In this document: one piece after another, positions 6,696-12,159 of the stretch | Layout: every line of letters begins with the position of its first letter | Numbering within the stretch: position 1 is the first letter of the stretch | Assembly: GCA_001003855.1 (NCBI GenBank) | Contig: LCPX01000008.1 | Span: forward strand, 1-22,079 | Length of the DNA: 22,079 nucleotides | From: Candidatus Moranbacteria bacterium GW2011_GWE1_49_15 | GTDB lineage: Bacteria; Patescibacteriota; Minisyncoccia; Moranbacterales; GWC2-37-73 | Direction of reading: 5' to 3' | Notes under the pieces: model-generated | Database searches by the model: none | What the model saw: the letters and a program-made list of their open reading frames with translations, nothing else | What the model was told of the DNA's origin: nothing | Position numbers and translations under genes: made by a program

Positions 6696-6938
6696 ATGCC
6701 CCAGCAGTCGATTTTTGTTCCCGTGGTTAAGCCTTGTGGCAAAAAGGTTGTGGGCCTCACTGGTTTTCGGAATCCTATGCATGCGGCGGCTGATCTTAAG
6801 CGGCTGGTGCATTGCGCCGAATTTCCGGCCAAGGAGGTTTCGGCCAAATTCGCATTGGAGAATCTGAAATCCGACGAGTCTCTCCGTTGCCTTCAGTGCC
6901 AGGAACTTCCGGGAACAAGCTGTACTGACTTGGTCTGA
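6696..6938 (+). CDS. small Cys-rich protein 2, unknown family
   Basis: 80 aa from ATG 6696, which has GGAGG 9 nt upstream. The frame is open back to GTG 6618 (106 aa), but that codon overlaps its own AAAGGAGG, and TTG 6642 behind AAGGAGGAG is a third possibility. The product has five Cys, including VKPCGKK, a central VHCAEF and LRCLQCQELPGTSC near the C-terminus (a CxxC plus a further Cys). It also has a basic stretch NPMHAAADLKRLVH. No signal peptide. It shares the strong-SD layout of its neighbours. Function unknown; zinc binding is only an inference from the Cys pattern. Confidence 0.55.
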   Translation: MPQQSIFVPVVKPCGKKVVGLTGFRNPMHAAADLKRLVHCAEFPAKEVSAKFALENLKSDESLRCLQCQELPGTSCTDLV

Positions 6939-7018
6939 TCCGGAGGACACCGTTTTAATCAAATGTTTGATGTATCAGAGGAAGGAGGAACGGCGAACTT
7001 TTTTCGGAGGATGGGTTT

Positions 7019-7189
7019 ATGGCATACAAGATAGTCGATTGTCCAGGCGAAGGCGCTATCCGGGAAGGTGAGGGGACAGTGTTCTGCCTATTTATGGGCG
7101 GACAGGAAGTAGCCCGATCCGTGTGTTTGGAGATGCGCGAAAAAAACAAAAAGGCTGCCTGCGCCGGATGTTTGAATATTCCGGATTAG
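7019..7189 (+). CDS. small Cys-rich protein 3, unknown family
   Basis: 56 aa (MAYKIVDCPGEGAIREGEG...), with CGGAGG upstream at suitable distance. Cysteines lie in VDCPGE, VFCLF and SVCLEM, with a C-terminal AACAGCLNIPD (CxxC). It is short and charged, with no export signal. It is positioned between proteins 2 and 4 with no terminator between, so it is most likely co-transcribed. Not recognised. Confidence 0.55.
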   Translation: MAYKIVDCPGEGAIREGEGTVFCLFMGGQEVARSVCLEMREKNKKAACAGCLNIPD

Positions 7190-7239
7190 GACAGTTTGGT
7201 GTGGTAAAGCGGTTTTTCTAACCAAGATCGGAGGTTTGC

Positions 7240-7473
7240 ATGACGCAACTAGCAACAGAGGCGGACGCTTCACAGCAAGTCGGAGAATCTTGTCTTATCG
7301 CGAAACGTAATCTCTTTAGCTACGTTTGCGGTACTACCGGCGCCGAGGGAACCTTCTTTGCTACGGCAAGATCTGTCAGAGAACTTTCCCTTGAAGGATG
7401 CCCTCACAAGGATTGCCAAAGGTCTTTCGGGATGGGCATCGGAAAATGCCTTTATACGATTATAATGGAATAG
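7240..7473 (+). CDS. small Cys-rich protein 4, unknown family
   Basis: 77 aa, with CGGAGG 5 nt before ATG. Six Cys: ESCLIAK, YVCGTTG, EGCPHKDC and GKCLY. The order 'SCL.K/AKR - hydrophobic - GCPHK' resembles protein 1 (SCLTK...GCLECPHKK), suggesting that the two are distant paralogues. It ends the unit, 27 nt before a strong terminator. No signal peptide, no known motif. It could be a small metal or redox protein or part of an unknown small-protein system. Confidence 0.6.
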   Translation: MTQLATEADASQQVGESCLIAKRNLFSYVCGTTGAEGTFFATARSVRELSLEGCPHKDCQRSFGMGIGKCLYTIIME

Positions 7474-7500
7474 TAAGGAGGTTAACCCTCGAAAAATTCG

Positions 7501-7537
7501 AACCGCTCAAGTCACGATGTGACTTGGGCGGTTTTTT
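7501..7537 (+). terminator. strong rho-independent terminator of the Cys-rich unit
   Basis: AACCGCTCAAGTCAC pairs with 7519-7533 (one T-G wobble) around the loop GAT, followed by T's. It separates the Cys-rich unit from the heat-shock locus. Confidence 0.9.
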
Positions 7538-7555
7538 CATGCCCGAAAACACCTG

Positions 7556-7582
7556 TTAGCACTCGGACTTGACGACTGCTAA
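7556..7582. promoter_or_regulatory. CIRCE operator (HrcA binding site)
   Basis: TTAGCACTC, nine bases, then GACTGCTAA. The family consensus is TTAGCACTC-N9-GAGTGCTAA, so there is one mismatch in the right half. It overlaps the -35 box of the hrcA promoter, the expected place for repression by HrcA. Confidence 0.93.
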
Positions 7583-7597
7583 GGGACGATATACAAT
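7569..7597 (+). promoter_or_regulatory. sigma-A promoter of hrcA-grpE(-dnaK)
   Basis: TTGACG (7569-7574), a 17-nt spacer and TACAAT (7592-7597). The -35 lies inside CIRCE. The leader to hrcA is about 170 nt and contains AT-rich inverted repeats. Confidence 0.88.
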
Positions 7598-7663
7598 GTA
7601 TGCATAACAGGTACGTTGTTAATAGGGATTAAGTATGCACTGGATTTTTATGTATGCTTATAA

Positions 7664-7770
7664 TTTTCAATTAGCAATTATCAATTCACAATGAATTTTC
7701 AATGGATCAATGTTTGAGATTTGTAAATTGGGGATTGGTTGGAAATTGAAGTTTGGAAATTGCAAATTAA
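7664..7770. repeat. AATTGGAAATTG-type repeats in the hrcA leader
   Basis: A run of imperfect CAATTAGCAATTATCAATT and GGAAATTGAAGTTTGGAAATTG units, able to fold by pairing of AATT-centred pieces. The same class is at 8526-8640. Nothing else is visible in 7598-7776. Confidence 0.65.
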
Positions 7771-7776
7771 TGAAAT

Positions 7777-8520
7777 ATGAACAGTAGGCAAGAAAAAATT
7801 TTGGCGGCGGTCATCGAAGAATATACGCAGACGGCGATTCCCGTAGGCTCTTCGATGTTGGTCGAGAAATACGGTTTGGAGGTTTCAAGCGCGACCATCC
7901 GCAATGACATGGTGGAATTGGAAGAAGAAGGATTTTTGTATCAGCCGCATATCAGCGCGGGCAGGATCCCGACCGACAAAGGTTACCGCTATTTCGTTGA
8001 AGAAATCATGGGGGACAAAGAACTTTCCAAAAAGGAACAACAAAGCTTGCAAAGGGAATTTTTGAAACTCAAAGCGCAGAACACGAGACTTACCAGGACG
8101 ACCGCGAAACTGATGTCGCATCTTTCCGGGAATTTGGCGATCAGCGGACTTATCGGGAAAGACGAATTTTCGGATTTCGGAATGAAGGAGCTCATGAGCC
8201 AGCCGGAATTCCAGGAGATAGACGAGATGTGCCGATTGGCGGAAGCGCTGGACTATGTCGACGAGACTTTCGATAAATTAGTGGCGGAACTGCACGAGGG
8301 GGAGACCAAGATTTATATCGGAAAGGAAAACCCGATCAATGAAATATCGAACTGTTCGATGATTGTATCGCCGTATGAAACGGAAAGCGGGGAAAAAGGA
8401 ATTCTGGCGCTCATCGGACCCAAGAGGATGAAATATGCGAAGAACAAATCGATCATCGAATACGTAAAAAAAATGTTAGGTGGGGCGATGGCGGTTATTA
8501 TTTTTATAAATATGGTATAA
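7777..8520 (+). CDS. hrcA: heat-inducible transcription repressor HrcA (short form)
   Basis: 247 aa, against about 340 for the classic protein. The N-terminal winged helix-turn-helix (about 1-75) is clear: RQEKILAAVIEEYTQTAIPV, SSATIRNDMVELEEEGFLYQ, HISAGRIPTDKGYRYFV. The C-terminal part is shortened, keeping KIYIGKENPINEISNCSMIV and a GILALIGPKRMKYAK core, the GAF-like dimerisation half. It represses heat-shock genes by binding CIRCE, and the operator sits in its own promoter, so the locus is autoregulated. It starts without a Shine-Dalgarno sequence. The order hrcA-grpE-dnaK is conventional; dnaJ is not in the window. Confidence 0.96.
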   Translation: MNSRQEKILAAVIEEYTQTAIPVGSSMLVEKYGLEVSSATIRNDMVELEEEGFLYQPHISAGRIPTDKGYRYFVEEIMGDKELSKKEQQSLQREFLKLKAQNTRLTRTTAKLMSHLSGNLAISGLIGKDEFSDFGMKELMSQPEFQEIDEMCRLAEALDYVDETFDKLVAELHEGETKIYIGKENPINEISNCSMIVSPYETESGEKGILALIGPKRMKYAKNKSIIEYVKKMLGGAMAVIIFINMV

Positions 8521-8525
8521 GGTTT

Positions 8526-8640
8526 AAAATTATCAATTAACAAACATCAATTTTCAGTAAATTTTCAAAAGAATATTGATAATTGTGAAATTGATCATTG
8601 AATGGAAATTGAAAATTGGAAATTGGAAATTGAAAATTCA
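8526..8640. repeat. AATTGAAAATTGGAAATTG repeats between hrcA and grpE
   Basis: Tandem and inverted short units (GAAATTGAAAATTGG, ATTATCAATTAACAAACATC) fill the gap. They can form AT-rich stems, and they are the same class as 7664-7770. Confidence 0.7.
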
Positions 8641-8668
8641 CAAATAAGCCGTTAAATAAAAAATTTTT

Positions 8669-9229
8669 ATGCAAAAAAAGAAAACGGATAAAAAAGAACC
8701 CGAAAAGAAGGATCTCAAGGACGTCGAGGAGGAGATAATCGTAGAACAGGGAAAGGAGATGTCCGAGCTTGAGAAAAAAGCGGAGGAGTATCTCGAAGGT
8801 TGGAAGAGGTGCCAGGCGGATTTCGAGAATTACAAGAAGATGCAGGGCGAATCGCAAAAGGACATGGCTAGATATGCCGCGCAAAGCGTCCTTCTGGAGA
8901 TCATCCCCGTCGTCGACAATTTCCATGCTTCGACCGCCCATATTCCCGAGGACCAGAAGGACGGCGGATGGGTGACCGGGATAATGTATATCCAAAAGCA
9001 ATTGGAAAACGTCCTTTCTGAAAACGGCGTGAGCGAGATAGAAGTGAAAGTCGGGGACAGTTTCGATCCGAATTTCCATGAAGCAATCAGTATGGAAGAA
9101 AACAAAATTCACCCTGTTAAATCCGCCGAAGGCGGTGCGGAGCAATTTAACAGGGTAAAGAAAATTATCCAGAAGGGATACAAGATGGGGGAAAGGATCA
9201 TCAGGCCGGCGAAAGTGACGGTGGAATAA
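8669..9229 (+). CDS. grpE: nucleotide exchange factor GrpE
   Basis: 186 aa. GrpE releases ADP from DnaK. A charged, disordered N-terminus (about 1-40) is followed by the long dimerisation helix (EEYLEGWKRCQADFENYKK) and the C-terminal beta domain with PVVDNFHAS, the DPNFHEAI motif and QKGYKMGERIIRPAKVTV. Between HEAISMEE and IIQKGY the family spacing is interrupted by about 14 extra residues (IHPVKSAEGGAEQFNRV), encoded exactly by a 46-bp inverted-repeat element (9111-9156) that keeps the frame. Family members have a short loop here, so function is probably retained. No Shine-Dalgarno sequence. Confidence 0.95.
   Translation: MQKKKTDKKEPEKKDLKDVEEEIIVEQGKEMSELEKKAEEYLEGWKRCQADFENYKKMQGESQKDMARYAAQSVLLEIIPVVDNFHASTAHIPEDQKDGGWVTGIMYIQKQLENVLSENGVSEIEVKVGDSFDPNFHEAISMEENKIHPVKSAEGGAEQFNRVKKIIQKGYKMGERIIRPAKVTVE
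9111..9156. repeat. 46-bp palindromic element inserted in grpE
   Basis: Perfect 12-bp arms ACCCTGTTAAAT and ATTTAACAGGGT flank a core with CCGCC/GGCGG. The whole would fold as a hairpin in DNA or mRNA. It looks like a small REP/MITE-type element that entered the coding sequence in frame. Confidence 0.8.
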
Positions 9230-9231
9230 AG

Positions 9232-9268
9232 GGTAGGTTTTAGGTGATAGGTTTTAGGTAATAGGTGA
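9232..9268. repeat. TAGGTTTTAGG/TGATAGG repeats after grpE
   Basis: Three units of GGTAGGTTTTAGGTGATAGG type follow the grpE stop. Same family as 4503-4548 and 6223-6269. Confidence 0.7.
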
Positions 9269-9294
9269 AATATTGAAAATTAAATAAAAAAAAT

Positions 9295-9440
9295 ACCCCG
9301 GGGACAGGAGGGTAACTCCCCGGGGCGAAAGAGTGTCCTGCGTCCAGGACACTTGGCAACTGTTGTGGCAACGATGTGCTAGATATTTATACTACGAAGA
9401 GTATGGATTGTCAATATCAAACAAGGTACTAAGTAATAAT
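9295..9440 (+). other. structured leader upstream of dnaK
   Basis: The 280-nt gap between grpE and dnaK holds a pair of CCCCGGGG blocks (about 9297 and 9318) that can pair around a GGAGGGTAACTCC inner stem, and then a perfect 8-bp hairpin GTGTCCTG/CAGGACAC (9333-9352). Next comes a promoter-like area (TTGGCA ... TGTGCTAGAT ... TATACT) and a small ATACT/AGTAT hairpin. There is no T tract after the strong stems, so simple termination is unlikely. It may be an mRNA-processing or stability element, or a second dnaK promoter. No CIRCE is seen here. Confidence 0.45.
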
Positions 9441-9510
9441 TCGCAATTAATAATAAAATCTTTCAATTTGTTCGGATTCGGGCAGGTTGGAGGACAAAAA
9501 TATCAAAATT

Positions 9511-11439
9511 ATGGGAAAGATCCTAGGAATAGATTTGGGAACGACGAATAGCGCGATGTCGATCATTTCGGGCGGAAAACCTGAAATCATCGAGAACAAG
9601 GAAGGAAACAGGACTACACCTTCGATGGTGGCGATTTCCAAGACCGGGGAAAGGTTGGCAGGGCTTTTGGCCAAAAGGCAATCAGTGACCAATCCTGGCA
9701 ACACTCTTTATTCGATCAAAAGGCTAATCGGAAGAGGATTCGAAGATCACGAAGTGCAAAGGGATCTTGGCATCCTTCCATATAAAATCGTCAAATCCAA
9801 CGGAGGCGTGAAAGTCGCGATGGGGGACAAGGAATATACCCCGCAGGAAATTTCCGCGATGATTCTTCAAAAACTTAAAAATGACGCGGAGGAAAAACTC
9901 GGTGAGAAAATCGAGGAGGCCGTGATCACGGTCCCGGCATATTTCGACGACGCGCAAAGGAAGGCGACCAAGGAAGCCGGGGAAATCGCAGGACTCAAAG
10001 TGCGAAGGATCATCAACGAACCGACGGCCGCCGCTTTGGCATATGGTTTCGACAAGAAGAAAGATGAGAAGATCGCGGTCTATGACCTCGGAGGAGGAAC
10101 TTTCGATATCTCCATTTTGGAAGTAGGCGACGACACGGTGGAAGTGAAATCGACCAATGGAGACACGCACCTCGGAGGAGACGACTTCGACCAGAAGATC
10201 ATCCACTGGATTCTTTCAGAATTTAAAAAGCAGGAGGGATTGGACCTTTCCAATGATCCTTTGGCACTCCAGAGAATCAAGGAAGCCGCGGAGAAAGCGA
10301 AGATTGAACTTTCCACCGCGATGGAAACCGAAATCAACCAGCCGTTCATCACTTCTGACGCATCGGGTCCGAAACATTTGGTGATGAAGATGACCAGGGC
10401 CAAGCTTGAAGAATTGGTGGGGGATTTGGTCGAAAGGACTTTGGAACCCGTGAAGAAAGCTTTGGCTGATTCGAAACTTTCCGTCGGGGACATCAATGAG
10501 GTCGTGATGGTCGGAGGAATGACCAGAATGCCGTTGGTACTTGCGACCGTCGAGAAATTCTTCGGCAAAAAACCGAATATCACTGTGAACCCCGACGAAG
10601 TGGTCGCCCTCGGCGCCGCTATCCAGGGAGGAGTTTTGGAAGGATCGGTCAAAGACGTCTTGCTTCTCGACGTGACACCTTTGACGCTCGGAATCGAAAC
10701 TATGGGAGGAGTGCGAACGGCTCTCATCAACCGCAACACGACCGTGCCTACCGCCAAGAGCCAAGTGTTCTCGACCGCCGCTGACAACCAGCCGAGCGTG
10801 GAGATCCATGTGCTCCAAGGTGAAAGGGAAATGGCCGCCGACAATAAGACCCTTGGAAGATTTATTCTGGACGGAATCCCGCCGGCCCCGAGAGGGATCC
10901 CGCAGGTCGAAGTGACTTTCGATATCGACGCCAACGGAATCCTGCACGTGACCGCCAAGGACAAAGCTACGGGCAAGACCCAGTCCATCAAAATCGAAGC
11001 TTCATCCGGACTTTCCAAAGAAGAAATCGAGAAGATGACCAAGGACGCGGAAATGCACGCCGAGGAGGACAAGGCGAAAAAGGAACTCATCGAAGCCCGC
11101 AATATGGCCGACACGCTCGTGTACACCACGGAAAAAGCGATGAAGGACGCGGGGGACAAGATTTCCGCCGATGAAAAGAAACCTGTCGAGGACGCGATCG
11201 CCGAGCTAAATAAGGTAAAAAACGGCGACGACCTTTCTGAAATCAAAGCCAAGACCGAAGCGCTTTCACAAGCCGCGCAGAAGATAGGAGAGAAGCTTTA
11301 TAAAGCTGCGCAAGAGGCGCAACCTCAAGCAGGAGCAGAGGGAGAAAAAAAGGAAGAGGGAGAATCTCCTAAGGATGCGGAAGTAGACCCGTCTGGCGCC
11401 GAGACAGGAAACGGCGATAAGCCGGAAGATAAAAAATAG
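9511..11439 (+). CDS. dnaK: molecular chaperone DnaK (Hsp70)
   Basis: 642 aa from ATG 9511, giving the standard start MGKILGIDLGTTNSAM; a TTG 24 nt upstream is also in frame. The ATPase domain (1 to about 380) shows GIDLGTTNS, VITVPAYFDDAQRKATK, INEPTAAALAYG, the phosphate loop VYDLGGGTFDIS, and VMVGGMTRMP. The interdomain linker DVLLLDVTPLTLG is followed by the substrate-binding domain and a helical lid. The C-terminal tail is acidic and Gly/Glu-rich, ending PEDKK, a usual DnaK tail though without a canonical EEVD-like end. It works with GrpE, encoded upstream. It has no close Shine-Dalgarno sequence. Confidence 0.98.
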   Translation: MGKILGIDLGTTNSAMSIISGGKPEIIENKEGNRTTPSMVAISKTGERLAGLLAKRQSVTNPGNTLYSIKRLIGRGFEDHEVQRDLGILPYKIVKSNGGVKVAMGDKEYTPQEISAMILQKLKNDAEEKLGEKIEEAVITVPAYFDDAQRKATKEAGEIAGLKVRRIINEPTAAALAYGFDKKKDEKIAVYDLGGGTFDISILEVGDDTVEVKSTNGDTHLGGDDFDQKIIHWILSEFKKQEGLDLSNDPLALQRIKEAAEKAKIELSTAMETEINQPFITSDASGPKHLVMKMTRAKLEELVGDLVERTLEPVKKALADSKLSVGDINEVVMVGGMTRMPLVLATVEKFFGKKPNITVNPDEVVALGAAIQGGVLEGSVKDVLLLDVTPLTLGIETMGGVRTALINRNTTVPTAKSQVFSTAADNQPSVEIHVLQGEREMAADNKTLGRFILDGIPPAPRGIPQVEVTFDIDANGILHVTAKDKATGKTQSIKIEASSGLSKEEIEKMTKDAEMHAEEDKAKKELIEARNMADTLVYTTEKAMKDAGDKISADEKKPVEDAIAELNKVKNGDDLSEIKAKTEALSQAAQKIGEKLYKAAQEAQPQAGAEGEKKEEGESPKDAEVDPSGAETGNGDKPEDKK

Positions 11440-11444
11440 TCTTT

Positions 11445-11478
11445 AAAAAAGCGAGGGATTACTCCCTCGCTTTTTTGT
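11445..11478 (+). terminator. rho-independent terminator of dnaK
   Basis: AAAAAAGCGAGGGA and TCCCTCGCTTTTTT form a perfect 14-bp stem with loop TTAC, 5 nt after the stop. Confidence 0.95.
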
Positions 11479-11536
11479 TTTCACATGAGTGTATAAAAAA
11501 GTTGACAAACTGTTGAAAAGATGGCTTATTTGGGAA

Positions 11537-11565
11537 TTGATTTTTTCAAAGGTTTGATTTATAAT
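11537..11565 (+). promoter_or_regulatory. promoter of the tRNA transcript
   Basis: TTGATT (11537-11542), a 17-nt spacer and a perfect TATAAT (11560-11565). A further TTGACA lies near 11502 without an obvious -10. Confidence 0.75.
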
Positions 11566-11578
11566 GCAGATAAATATA

Positions 11579-11615
11579 AAGAAAGGAGTCACCGATCAAA
11601 GTAATCTCCTTTCTT
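11579..11615 (+). other. leader hairpin upstream of the tRNAs
   Basis: A 10-bp stem AAGAAAGGAG/CTCCTTTCTT with a 17-nt loop starts about 8 nt after the predicted transcription start. It is followed by a weak T-containing tail (TTGTTGTTCG) and a second 7-bp hairpin ACTCATT/AATGAGT. It could be a transcript-start structure, a weak attenuator or a processing signal. Confidence 0.45.
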
Positions 11616-11670
11616 GTTGTTCGACGTACTCATTTTTCAATGAGTCCTTCGAGGTATTTTTTGTTACACT

Positions 11671-11791
11671 CTCAGGAAAATGGGTGTTGCCCCCGTGATG
11701 AAACTGGTATACATGTTGGTCTAGAAAACCAGTTCGCTTCCAGGCGATTGTGGGTTCGAATCCCACCGGGGGCACCCTCCATTTTTCTGAG
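11671..11791 (+). repeat. inverted repeat enclosing the AGA tRNA
   Basis: CTCAGGAAAATGG (11671-11683) pairs with CCATTTTTCTGAG (11779-11791) through 13 positions with one G-T wobble. The precursor leader and trailer would extend the acceptor stem, which may guide 5'/3' processing or mark a hairpin mobile unit. Confidence 0.7.
11689..11774 (+). tRNA. class II tRNA, anticodon AGA (tRNA-Ser by anticodon)
   Basis: The acceptor GCCCCCG/CGGGGGC is perfect, with discriminator A at 11774; CCA is not encoded (CCC follows). The D stem is ATG/CAT with GG in the loop. The anticodon stem TTGGT/ACCAG has loop CTAGAAA, so the anticodon is AGA at 11723-11725. The variable arm is long (TCGC/GCGA around TTCCAG). 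The T arm GTGGG/CCCAC has a standard TTCGAAT loop. Serine by anticodon (codon UCU) and by class II shape; A73 and the 3-bp D stem are more Leu-like. A34 in a bacterial Ser tRNA is unusual. Confidence 0.85.
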
Positions 11792-11818
11792 AACGTACAC
11801 TCAGGAGGCTGAATTTGT

Positions 11819-11906
11819 GGGCCGGTAGCAAAATAGTAACCGCACTCCTCTGAAAAAGGAGATCCTGGGAGGGAAACTGCGGGTGCAAATCCCGTCCGGT
11901 CCACCA
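11819..11906 (+). tRNA. aberrant class II tRNA-like gene, anticodon position GAA
   Basis: The acceptor GGGCCGG/CCGGTCC has one G-T pair, then A73 and an encoded CCA (11904-11906). The anticodon stem CTCCT/AGGAG has loop CTGAAAA, giving GAA (Phe) at 11852-11854. The variable arm is long (17 nt, TCCT/AGGG), which normal tRNA-Phe never has. The D arm is weak (two pairs) and its loop has AG in place of GG. The T loop reads TGCAAAT instead of TTCAAAT, so both partners of the 18-55 contact are changed. It may be a diverged tRNA with an odd decoding role, a degraded gene, or a tRNA-like RNA. Identity is left open. Confidence 0.6.
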
Positions 11907-12034
11907 ATTCATTCTTCTGGATGTATAAAGCTCTCCAATAAAAATAACAAGTGCTTGATTAGTGCTTAATGAATAATAATTGTTTAGTGTTAATACACTT
12001 TAATTATAGTTTTATTAAGTCTCAAGATGATATC

Positions 12035-12060
12035 AAACATGACATATTTGTCAAGTGTTT
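12035..12060. promoter_or_regulatory. inverted repeat upstream of the nuclease gene (possible operator)
   Basis: AAACA-TGACA-TATT-TGTCA-AG-TGTTT is a two-part dyad 100 nt before the nuclease gene. The rest of 11907-12159 is AT-rich with no other gene; a -10-like TAGAAT lies just before the ATG at 12160. Confidence 0.45.
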
Positions 12061-12159
12061 AAATAATAACATAAAAAACTAATCTAAAGAATGATTTAAG
12101 TTATCCACAGATTATTTTGTTTGTTTTAAGGGATTTTTCAATGATTTTATGATAGAATT

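Noticed and set aside
6434..6847. Reverse 137-codon ORF in the Cys-rich operon
   Set aside because: The forward ORFs have SD sequences, promoter and terminator; the reverse ORF has none.
9333..9551. 72-codon forward ORF before dnaK
   Set aside because: It overlaps the structured leader and the dnaK start in another frame, without a start signal.
10080..11252. Long reverse ORF of 390 codons opposite dnaK
   Set aside because: Ser/Leu-rich antisense shadow of the dnaK coding sequence.
11596..11912. Reverse ORFs containing GFEPT and GRDLHPQ
   Set aside because: These peptides are the well-known antisense translation of tRNA T-loops; the DNA encodes tRNA-type structures.
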